From the NCBI RefSeq assembly GCF_043641665.1, contig NC_092184.1, positions 2,711,608-2,775,607 on the forward strand: a stretch of DNA of 64,000 nt, in the 5' to 3' direction. Each line of letters opens with the position of its first letter. Positions within the stretch are counted from its first letter, which is position 1. The notes beneath the pieces were generated by a model. The model searched no databases. It worked only from the letters and a program-made list of their open reading frames with translations, and was not told the DNA's origin. This DNA comes from Enoplosus armatus (taxonomy: Eukaryota > Chordata > Actinopteri > Centrarchiformes > Enoplosidae). This document shows, piece after piece, positions 1-11,600 of the stretch. Position numbers and translations under genes: made by a program.

Positions 1-371
1 GACACAACCAAGGTGAGACACAACTCCCGGTGACAGAATCGCTATCGCTGTAGCTGTCAGGAAGTTAATCCTTTGACTTCCGTAATGTAATTTGATTTTA
101 TATCTTGATTCAGAGGAAGTCAGCACCACTTTTACACTCCAGCTTCAGCCTGCTTCACATTCATATACTTCCACATATTGTCACTGGGAGCTGCCCAGTA
201 CACCTACAGCAACCTTGTAGTCGCCTGCCTTCTTGTCTTACCTCTGAGCTATTTACACCCACAATAACCAAAGCAGATGTATATATCCTTTTCAAGGTCT
301 CAAAGCTGTGTATATTTTGAGAATAGTGAATCTGAGTATGCTGACATTTGTGTTTTTTGACTCCTCACCAG
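1..371 (+). other. USP32: USP32 intron, 3' part (left window edge)
   Basis: No coding signal matches USP32 here. The stretch ends in an acceptor (CACCAG) just before the first recognisable exon, so it is read as the 3' part of an intron whose upstream exons lie outside the window. No repeat or RNA gene was recognised. Confidence 0.7.
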
Positions 372-740
372 CTGGGTCACCTGACCCTGGAGGACTACCA
401 GATCTGGAGTGTGAAGAGCGCTTTGGCCAATGAGTTCTTAAACCTGCTTTTCCAGGTCAGTGCACCCACATGCTACAGTTTTACAACCCGTGTTGTCAAA
501 TACCTGTGTTGAAATACAGTATTGATTCATCCTCATTTTCCATGTGTTTTGTGTGTATCTTTGTGTATTTGTCGTGGTTCAGGTCTGCCACATAGTCCTG
601 GGGCTCAGGCCTGGTACTCCTGAGGAGGAGGGACAAATCATCAGGTACATACTTGTCCTCTTTATCTGTCATGTCAGTGTATACAACTTTCAGAAATGTA
701 CCGTTGGATCTATTGAATGTTTTCCATTGGTTTTGTGGTT

Positions 741-777
<37 letters not shown>

Positions 778-2517
778 GGGCTGGTTAGAGAGGGAGAGCC
801 GACATGGGCTGCAGCAAGGTCAGAACTGGTTCCTCATCTCCATGCTGTGGTGGCAGCAGTGGAAGGACTACGTTAAATACGTAAGTATAGTTAAAGAAGT
901 GAAAACGAAATGTGTGGAAAATAAAATGCACTGATATTAACACTACAAAACCTTTTTAAACGGGCACTGTACTTAATAATGTCATGTAATGTAGAGGACA
1001 ATTTAGGAGTGCCTATTATAAGTGCTTCATTGCAAGGATATAGAAAAATCTGGTGCATTGGTACTCTTATAATTGTGTCAAAGCTACTGTGCCTTTTGCT
1101 TAAAAGACATATATGTTTCTTAGCCTGAATTGCCATTTAGTTTTCGCTTCATTATTCAGTCTGACATTGTGTTCATGTTAGCCATTTCCTCTTTGGGAGG
1201 GTGCGTTATTTCAGACTAACCAATCTGTAATGACTGACGTGGCGTCATTTTCAGTCGACACAGAAGTGGTTAGTGGCAGGTATTGCTCGGGGCAGCCAGC
1301 GGTTTTCATGTTAATCCAAGAAATACGTTGATGTGAGAGTCGTTGTTTCGACTTACCTGTACAGCAGTGGCAATCTCGTCCGTTGGGAAAACAGATGTGG
1401 CTAGCGATTTAGAGGTCCGGCCAACAAAGGCTGTATTATTCTAATAATTTACAGACAAAAAATGTGGTAGTAGACGTTTAGTTATTATATGCTCCTGTCC
1501 TGTTTCAAGACTTGTCCTTTCACAGATTTCTCTAATTCATACATAAGAGTTTATCAGAGCAGGTTTGTCCCTGCGTCTTCTACCAGATACACACTGACAT
1601 CACACTGGGACAGAAGCACTGACTGTCATGAAAGCCAACACCACATTAATCTCAGATATCGCTTTCAACGATGACAGGGCAGTCCCTGCTGTTATCTTCC
1701 TGTCCAGGAGCATAAGGGCATCGTGGTGGAGCAGCCGTCCATCCTGAGCTCGCTGCGAACTCCGATGGCCACCGCCACCATAGAGCCCACCCCACCAGAC
1801 AAACTGGGAGGACTGGGAACCTTCAGCCCGGTCAGCCCCACCGAGGAGAGGTCACCTGACGCTGTGTCCAGCGCCTCGGAGGCTACAGAGGCCGGTCAGT
1901 CAACGCACTGCACATAACAGCAGATATAACACAAGATACATAAGATACAGCATATAACAACAAAATTACGGCAATTACTCTGACTGCTGCTGGTGACATA
2001 TTTTCAGTGTTCACACTGGTTTAGTTAGTTTGCCATGCATTTAAAAGCTTGATACAATATTTTGTTGTTGCTCATTTATACTGGCATTTTTACAAAGTGC
2101 AAACTGGTGGAAAACGCTGTAGTTCACTTGAATAAAGCAACCCGACTTGACAGTAGAGTCAATTTGAACACTTTCTGTTTGTGTTTCTGTGTGATTTTGT
2201 TTGTTTGTTTTCCTCCCTGTATGTGTGGGCTGGTTGCTCCCTCTCATCCCTTCACTCCCGTCCCTCTCTGTCCCAGCAGCCCTGAGCCCCCAGGTAGCTC
2301 CCTCTGCTACCGAGAGCTGTTTTGCCCGTCAGCACAACGTATCGGACAACAACAATCAGTGTTTTTCTGGAGCCAACGGTCACCTCCCCTCCCAGCTGGC
2401 AGCACAAAGACCTGGAGCCATCGACAACCAGTCTCTGGTCAACACCGACCCCATGAAGGCAAGGGTGTGTGTGTGTTGTGTGTTGTGTGTGTGTGTGTGT
2501 GTTGTGTGTGTGTGTGT

Positions 2518-2610
<93 letters not shown>

Positions 2611-5600
2611 CGTGCGTAACGTCCTGAAACAGAGACCAAAACCTACACTAGTGCCCACTGACTGTGTGTGTGATTGCTGCTCTATTTATTTTGTCTATGA
2701 GCACTACAAAGTCAGTCGAATTACACATGTAGTTTGTGTGACAGTACAGAAAGAAGCAGGTCAGGTGCAAACATGCAAGAGTTGTAAATAAGATTAAAAT
2801 TCAATCATTATAAGAATTGTAAACAAAAGTAGTGACGAAGAAACAACTAATACAGTCTTTTATTGAATGAAATGGTCTCAAATGTATGGACTTGTGGATT
2901 TTAAAACGGTACAAACCCTGCATAAAGTAAAAAAAAAAAATTACTATTTGAAAGTATTCAAACATTGTTTCAAGGAATAGTACAGCATTTTGGAAAATCC
3001 GCTTTATTCCTCAGAGTGAGATGAGGGCTCGAGTCAGCACATGGTTAGTCTAGCTTAGCTTAAAGACGGGATGCAGAACTTTATTCAAAGTTCAGAAATG
3101 CACCTGCCAAAGCCTCATTATTTACCAAATGCTATATAGTTCGTTTAAACCACACATTAATAGGACGGTAAAAACCCCAATTTGTGGTTATGTAGGTAAT
3201 CCCACAGTGGAACTATTTCTTATCGAACTGCAGCCTTGCGCAGTGACGTGACGTGCGTAACGTCCTGAAACAGAGACCAAAACCTACACTAGTGCCCACT
3301 GACTGTATCTGGCAGGTGTAGCTGGAGACACTGCACAGAGGTGCTGGGCGGATGTGGATATTACTGTTCGTCAGCACCATTTCATCAAGTCCTTCGTTTT
3401 TACATTTCTGTTTATGTACAGGGTAAAATAACAAGGTACCATGCATTAAATAAAACAGCTTTAGGGTTGTTGGTGGTAAGTTTTTAACTCAGGACAGAGC
3501 CAGGCTAGATGTTTCCCCCCTGCCCCCAGTCTTTATGCTGAACTAAACTTTATGCTAAGCTAAACTAGCCGTGTCCTGACTCCAGGTTTATACTTGACAA
3601 ACAGACACGAGAGCGGTATAGGTTTTCTCATCACAGTCGGAGAAAGCAAATCAGTGTATATCCCAAGATGGGGCTTTAAAATGAGAGAAAGCTTATATGG
3701 TGATTTGAGAGAAATGAGCATGTTTAAGAAAGAAAGGAGTAACGTAAAGAAACATCACTTGTAGTGAGGAGCTTATGATGTGTAGCACGGTTTGTTGAAT
3801 TAAAAAAAAAAAAAGTAAATAATAAATTAATAAAAAAATAGTAGCATTTTGGCATGAGTTAATGTGACTTTAAAAGCCAAATATATTATTTATTGTAAGA
3901 GAGTGGGTGTAATAAGCTGTAGCTTCAGCCCACACCTTTTGTGATCTGTAAAAAAAAAAAAAAAAAAAAAAGAATCTTTCTGTGTTGTGTTTGGAGCAGT
4001 TTGTGTCATTATTTGCGGACGGAAAGTTATTGTAGTTTCAGTTCCGATCATGGCAACCTGTCAGAAAAAGCCACGTGCCACAGTCAGGAGGTGATCGTGT
4101 AGCATGGATGATACGGCACGTTCACAGCTTTGCTTTGGCGTGTGTTTGACACATGAGAACAGTGAAGCTACTTAGTCTCAGAGACGACTCAAGTATCAAT
4201 ACGCTCCCTCTGGATTTGCTTTCTGAACCAATCCCCTCTGTTCACAGCAAACGGCTGTTCTACAAAGCCATGGATTTAAAAGACACACGTGATCCCGACC
4301 TTTTTTTTTTTTGAAAGACAATACATGCAAATTTCACAGTGTGTTCATCTTTACAGTATTGTCAATCTTTAGCACAGAAAACAAGACCAACAGTGTGAAA
4401 AATATTTCTGCCAGCTTCCTCTTTGGTGTGACAGAAGACATTATCTGAGATTCCCAATTAGGGGGCACTCCTCTGCTGGCAAAGGCTCTCAGGGACCAGA
4501 TGGTGCTTCCTTTTTCCTTTGTCTTATCTCTACACTTTGCCATAATGATAGCAGGCTGCCGGCCTCTGCATAGCATTAGGATACTGTCTCTGTCTATTAT
4601 CTGTAATTCAAGTAGGCAGAATAGTGTCTTTTGTACGTGTATTTAAATGCTGGTGTCTGTGCTGTGCCCCTGCAGGCCCCTACGTTAACCATGGAGGGTG
4701 GCAGGCTGAAGCGCTCCTTGCAGCTGGCGCCTGGTAGAGACTTTGAGACGGTGCCAGAGCCGGTGTGGCGGGCGCTCTACCACTGGTACGGTGCCAACCT
4801 CAGCCTGCCGCGACCGGTGAGTGACTACAGCACACCCACTCAACAGCTAATGAACCTCGCTATCATCACTGTATACTCACCAGAGCTGCAGACTTGAGAC
4901 TTGAACAAGTCAGACTTAAAGGATGATTCCGGTTTATTACAAGTAAGGTCTTATTTTTAAAGAATTTTCAAGCCAAATCGGCAAAGGGGGCGGCAAGAAG
5001 CACAAGCGTCCAGGCGATCAGACAGGTTTAATAGAAGCCAGCAGCCACTTGTTTTCTTTTTGATTCCATGCCCCCATTTCTCAGTAATTACCCTGGTAAT
5101 TTGAATGGCATTATTACCGAAAGGAATGATGGGCAAAAAATATGAAATTAAGACTCACATTTTAAGTCCTGACTTGTTTTTCACTCGGTTAATCCCTGAA
5201 AGATAAAAATAGAAACGGCAGCAATGCCACAAACCACAAAAGGTCTATGCATTGGTGTTAGCTGTGTAAATAAAACACAAATAATACAGTGTTGAAAGGA
5301 AAGTGTTTCAAAGCTTTGTCACCTGGACCTGAAAGCTTAGACCAGCTTATTGTAGTGATGTGTCGTTGTCCCCACATGGCAGCAATGAAACTTGAGTACA
5401 AGCTTAGCTGACAGAAATGATGGCCGAATCTCCCCCCAAAAAAAACAGGAATTATCCTTGGTCGGCATTCAGGGACTTGGACTTGAAAGACTGCAATTTA
5501 TATTTAAAGACTTGACCCTTGAATTGGACTTGGTCCAAACACAATTCACAGTATGAATAGTGAGAGGTTGAGTCAGTTATTTTTCTATGGAGAGAGAGGC

Positions 5601-8600
5601 GCTGCCTTGACTTCAGGCTACTAAGTTGTACAAGTCTAGTCGTGTCTCAGAATTGTTTGTATTGGCTAGGGTGGAATCTGTCATTCTAACAGGTTGTGGT
5701 AACTGTCAAGGAAGTGATCCTTTTAAGCAATCTTTGTGCATTATTTGGTAACCATGGTAACACGTGCACTTTGTCATGAGAGTGTGGCTATTTCCCCCGG
5801 GTAGAGCAGAAAGTGAAGAGGTCACCAAAACAGTGCAATGGCGTTACCTGTCAATCCGTAGTCAAATAAACCAATGAAAGGCCATAACTAAAAGGCAATA
5901 ACGTATCATTTTTTGTTTGGTGTGGACCAAGAGAACTAAACTACAGGAGTCCCAAGTGATCAGCGCACTCGGTGGCTTCCCTTCTTGAAAAGTACAAAAC
6001 TCAACTTGAGAGAGAGACTTGAAACTTTCCCCTCCACCCCTGCAGGTTATCCTGGAGAGCAAGACGGGCCAGGCGGAGCTGGAGCTCTTCCCCCGCTACC
6101 TCCTCTTCCTCCGCCAGCAGCCAGCCACGCGCTCCCCTCAGTCCAACATCTGGGTCAATATGGGTATGACCAGCCTGCGAATGTTCCCGCCGTATTTACC
6201 CCCACCAAGAGGTAACGTAAGCCTGCAGCAAGACCAGAGCAAGCCGTCGACAAATGCTTCATTGAGCTACCCCGCATCCCCCCCCCCCCTTTTTAATCCT
6301 CCTTGAGTGGACTGATCCAGCCCTGGCAGTGCTCTGGAGTGAGCAGGGGAACGAACCATTGGCCCATGAAGGGGAAAGACTGCTGATCACTCTAAAAGTC
6401 AAACCTTTTCAATCTTCACAGGCTTTGCCATTCAAGTATGATTATAAGGCTCCATTAAGTTCAGGGCGTCGGTGCTGTATAGTCAGTGTTAAACAGCTGC
6501 TATAGAAATGTACCAAAACATATCAGCCTTTATGCATTTGACAGCCATCATATAATAGCCACCTTTATGTCAGTTGTCCTTCAGAGTAGATGTAGAACAG
6601 GAAGCTTTACTAATGTAGGAATTCCACCAAAGTTGGTTGTTTATTTTTATCGGCCCAGATACATGGATCTGTATCGGCTAAAGTCTGATCCTTCCTTTAC
6701 TGAACTCCACTGTGGGGGGTTTTTTTTCCACGTGTTGCAGCACTGCTCTCCCTTATCACAGCTGGTCTCTAGTGCAAGCATTTAGATGCACATGCAAGTG
6801 AGTGAGTGAGTCTGCAGCCTCCAGTTGCATGGTTCTTTTAAAGGCCTTTGAGAACCAAAATCGAAACAGTTTGGGCTCAGAATCCAGTAAGCGAGGGAGC
6901 AGAGCCAGAAAGTGAGAGACACTTTGTCACTTGACACCCGTCGCACAGAGGTGAGACAGAAGTCTCTTCTCCCAGATAATACAATGCCCAGTTCCCTCCC
7001 TTAGAGGCTGGAGTATAGCCATCAAACAAACTTAGAAACAGGATGCCTGGAGTCAGGAGGGATGTATTTTCTCAAGTTGCGGTGCGTTCAGCTCTCTCAG
7101 CCCCCATGGTTTTTAGGTCTGAGCAAAAGTGTCAAGGTGTTCAGTCTCGTGTGTGATTGCACAGTTGCCCAAGCTTGTGAATGCTTGTTTCGGTGCCATG
7201 TTCAAGCTGGCTAGTTTGAATGCTTTTGTCTGTTAGGCCTTCATGCGCTTTTTCCCCCAAAACCCCAGCGCTGTTAGCCATTAGTCGGTCTGCTTGTATC
7301 CAGCTGAGAGACACGAAGATGACATTTTTGGAAATACATGTCACTGCTTTTGAAAAGGTGTGGGATGGAGGATTCTCAGTTAATCCAGCCCCTGGCTGTA
7401 CAGTAACATCACCTGCTGTGTCAGTAATCACTGTCAGCTCTTCACCAAAAATGACACGCAGCAATCATGGCAACTGAATGCAGATAGATGTGACACATGC
7501 TGTATTACATGGCAGTCAGTTGGTGTCAATTTAGCAAGTGGAGAGGCAGAATATTTGAATACCAGGCGTAAATGAGGTTTCTCTGTTGGCGAGGTTTTCC
7601 TTTCCTGTCACTGCGTTTTATGTAGGTTGACGACCGATCTGGCACAGCTTACAGTCACTTCCGCTTCAGTCGGTTTAGTCTAGTCCAGTGTACTCGCAAT
7701 GGAAATCCTACATGTAGATCCCCTCGCTCACACAGTAATTAAAGCTGCATTTCACTCCAGTGTTAAGTATAAGAAGTGTAAACTGAAAATGCCTCACTGC
7801 AAAAAGAAAGCAGATGACGGAGCACAAAGTGGAGATGTACACAGTCGCTACAGTTGTAATCGGGTTGGGGGGGGGCGGGCGGGCATCAGCACTCAGCATG
7901 AGAGCGCTGGTCCAAATCAAGTCAGCATATCAGGTGTCAGGGCCACAGCGCACGCCCGAGTCCCCAGTGGAGGTTTGGCTTCCATCATGACTCATCCTCG
8001 GCCTGAGCAGCGGCTTGTCATTGCAGGGCATGAACACCCCCTCTCATGTGGCATGTGGCCAAATAATCTAAAATGGATCTAATTGTGCATCATATTCCGT
8101 ACAGGACAGTCTTCCCGACAGCCCGAGGCAACAGTTCAGCACTCGAACAAGTGTAGAGGATGGTTCATTTTGTGGTGTGATTGAAAAGCAAAGCTGTGTA
8201 GATAGAAAAAAGAAAAAAAAAATAACGTTTGAAAATCAGTTATTAAAATCACTAGTTTTCTTAATAATTTTGAAATCCATATCAGTTACGTGAAGCTTAA
8301 TTTAACAGGACTAATGCTGATTGGTTTGTATTTGATTTAATCCAATCTGAGTCCACTAAATCCACTAAGTTGATTGACCAATCAAGTCTGCGCTGATTGA
8401 CAATAAAAACAAAAGCCCTTTCTTGCTGCTTCCTTACAACTAATCCTCAGTCACCAGAATGCTGTTGTTGGTATCGATCAGTTGCTTGAATAAACTGGAG
8501 CGAGTGCGTTCGGGTTGTGCGCGCTTTGGGTCAGTTTGTGAAGATGTCCGTCCTCTTTGTGTGCTTTAGCAGGTAATGTGCCATCCCCCAACGCTCCTCT

Positions 8601-11600
8601 GAAGAGGGTGTTGGCTTACACAGGCTGCTTCAGCCGCATGGGCACCATCAAGGACATCCACCTCTACCTGTCCCAGAGACTACGCATCAAGGAGGAGGAC
8701 ATGAGACTCTGGCTCTACAACAGTGAGGTGGGCCACGAAGCTGTCACAAGAGTCGCACTACTTTTATACATTTGGCTTTTGCCTAATATCAGGTAACGGT
8801 CAGCCAGTTCAACAGCGTCAGAAAAGTTTGCATCTAAACATGGTCGGATTAAAATGTTACGGGGGTCCAGGGGCCACACCCACAACAACAACTACAACAA
8901 GGTCCCAGGATTTCTGTGTGTCACAACTTTATTTTGATGTGTGAACGATAGAAACCAAGATAATTAAGATGTAAAAAAACAGATTTTGACACGGGACCAC
9001 AAGATTACACAGTAATGTACACTGTAGGACCCAGGCGATAATGTACTTTTGTGGCACAAATTCCCAAACAAGTGTGCAATCAATCAAATGACCTAAAACT
9101 GATTTACAAGCTGGGCTCTTTGGGGCATCTGGGGATCAGGGGCTCTGGGACAGTCGCCTGCTTTGCTCAGTTGATAATCCAGCCTAGGGTCTAAATGCTG
9201 TTTAGCACGCGTCCAACCACAATGAATATATTTCATAATACTGTTCATAGAAGGTTACAGATCAATCAGCTAGTGGCTCTACAAAAAATATCTGTATCGC
9301 TCTTCACGATTTAAGGCCAGCTTGTTGGCAATAAATAAATAGATAATGTCACAATATCAGCTGCTGGGCCTGAAGGGGGGGGGTCTCGCATCTTGAGGCC
9401 CTTGTGTCTATCTTGGGGCCTTGTGTCAAAATGTAGTTCTATGACCTTCAAAATGTCACTTTTGTGCAACCATGATGCATATTCCTAAACTGATCTATGT
9501 TCAATCAACGTACCACACAGCAACCCTAGGGCCAGGTGGGGTCTGCCTTACTTTTTTTTAGGCCCCCTAGCAGGATAATACGACATAACTAATGGTACTT
9601 TTAAAATGAAGAACAACAGAGTCGTGCATTTATAACTAGTTATAAAGCAGCTGGATGAGCTGCCCCCAGTTTTAGCATGTTTTCTCGGTCCTGCAGAACT
9701 ACCTTACCCTCCTGGACGATGAAGATCACACACTGGAAAGCCTAAAGATCCAGGATGAGCAGCAGCTAGTTATTGAAGGTATGAAACGCCTCCCTTTTTT
9801 TGAATTTTTTTTATTTTTAACATTTCTCTCTTTTTAACAGTGCTACGGCCGAGATATTTACTTGATCATTCTGAACAATGAAAGTGGAAGCGAAAGGGTT
9901 TTTAATCGCAGAAATCTCTTTCTCTTCCTCTGCAGTGAGGAACAAAGACATGAGCTGGCCTGAGGAAATGTCTTTCATTGCCAACAGTAGTAAGATGGAC
10001 AGACACAAAGGTAAGCTGGAAGACACTAGGCGAGCGCGTTGTGCATTTATACACGGCCAGATTGGTAGTTTAATTATTATGCTCTCATTGGCGATTGATG
10101 TTAACTGTGCTCTATTACTGCGGTCCCCAACCTTTTTCTTAAGCGACCCCTATTTCACTGTCGTATATACACTGACAACCCCCACCGCCCCCCACCCACA
10201 TACAGTGACAAAGGGGAAAAAGTAGCCTACTCCTTTGGAAATATCTTTATGTATATTTCATCATATTCAGTGCATAAAAAAAACCAATAACAGCACAGAA
10301 CAATTAACTGTACAGTTAACCTAAATAGTGAACTTTTAGTGAAGTATGTGTAAAACTAGTGATGTGTACAAAACTCTGAGTAGACTACTGTGGATATTGC
10401 AATGTATTAGATGGTTTTTCTGTATATTTTTAAATATTCTACTATGTCCGTATTCTGATTTTCTTTTTTTTTTTAGTTTTTTTTAAGTTTTTATAGTCCA
10501 AGCAGCCTGGCTTTATAAAAAATAAAAAAATAAATAAAGATACAAACTTATAAATGAAATCTTTCAATCATCGCAGATCTACTCATTGTAGGCAAATGGC
10601 AGTCCTTCATTGAATGAGAGCCTCCAACGATATATAGTGATTTAAATGTATTGTGGGGGGGGGGGGAAGTAATTGCAGTGATGGTAGTCCGGGCCAGAGT
10701 GAAAGGGAGAGAGAGAGTGAGAGACATGGTCACAACTCTGTTTCTGACCTTACCGATACAGTACAGCACTCAACGGTGCTAATGTGCCGCCCACTGACGC
10801 CTTGAAATACCGCGTTATGTTCATCCATCATCCCTGCGTGTCCCCTTATTCTCAGACATTTAAGAGCGGGTTTTTGCCACTGAATGCTAGATGTCCTTTG
10901 TGATCACCTATGAATGCCATTTAGCGTTATTTATATCGAATGTTGAGTGTCTGCCTTCGGTCCGACAAGTGTGTCCTTGTTTTCCCATCCCAGTTCCTAC
11001 AGAGAAAGGAGCCACTGGCCTCAGTAACCTTGGCAACACCTGCTTCATGAACTCGAGTATCCAGTGTGTGAGCAACACCAAGCCTCTCACAGACTACTTC
11101 ATCTCAGGGAGACACCTCTATGAGCTCAACAGGTGCCATTTAAAGCGTAAATCACTTCGGCATGAGTCTTGCCGCCATTATTCTGAACTTGTGATTTGAA
11201 CCGGCCCGTGTTGGTGCGTTCACAGAACCAACCCCATCGGGATGCGAGGTCACATGGCCAAGTGTTACGGTGACCTGGTGATGGAGCTGTGGAGCGGGAC
11301 GCAGAAGAACTTGGCTCCGCTCAAGCTCAGGGTAAGCTGGCTCATCACCGTCACTGTTTTTGTGTTCATGCTACAGGAGCACTTTGTGCCTTTTTTTTTA
11401 AAAAATGCGTTTAAAGGTTTGTATAGAAAACAGTTTCTGATATCATTACTTCTTCTCCAGTGGACAATTGCAAAGTACGCCCCGCGCTTTAATGGCTTCC
11501 AGCAGCAGGACTCCCAGGAGCTGCTAGCCTTCCTGCTGGACGGTCTCCATGAAGATCTAAACAGAGTCCATGAGAAACCCTACGTGGAGCTGAAGGACAG

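Larger units (their letters stand above)
2610..4675 (+). other. USP32: USP32 intron, remainder
   Basis: Holds the two 59-bp direct repeats, a foldback-type interspersed repeat (2975-3660), A-rich tracts near 2929-2940 and 3810, a 23-bp poly(A) at 3949-3971, and a non-coding AT-rich stretch up to the acceptor CTGCAG at 4670-4675. No gene was recognised. Confidence 0.8.

Noticed and set aside
2380..2658. Open frames of His-Thr or Cys-Val repeats over microsatellites (also 15773-16211, 28138-28494, 40808-40993, 60726-60947)
   Set aside because: They are translations of (GT)n/(AC)n tracts with no unique sequence resembling a protein.
6164..6306. Extension of the USP32 exon as [15 protein letters not shown]
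   Set aside because: A good donor GG|GTATGA and exact agreement of VNMG|NVPSPN with USP32 orthologues show this is intron.
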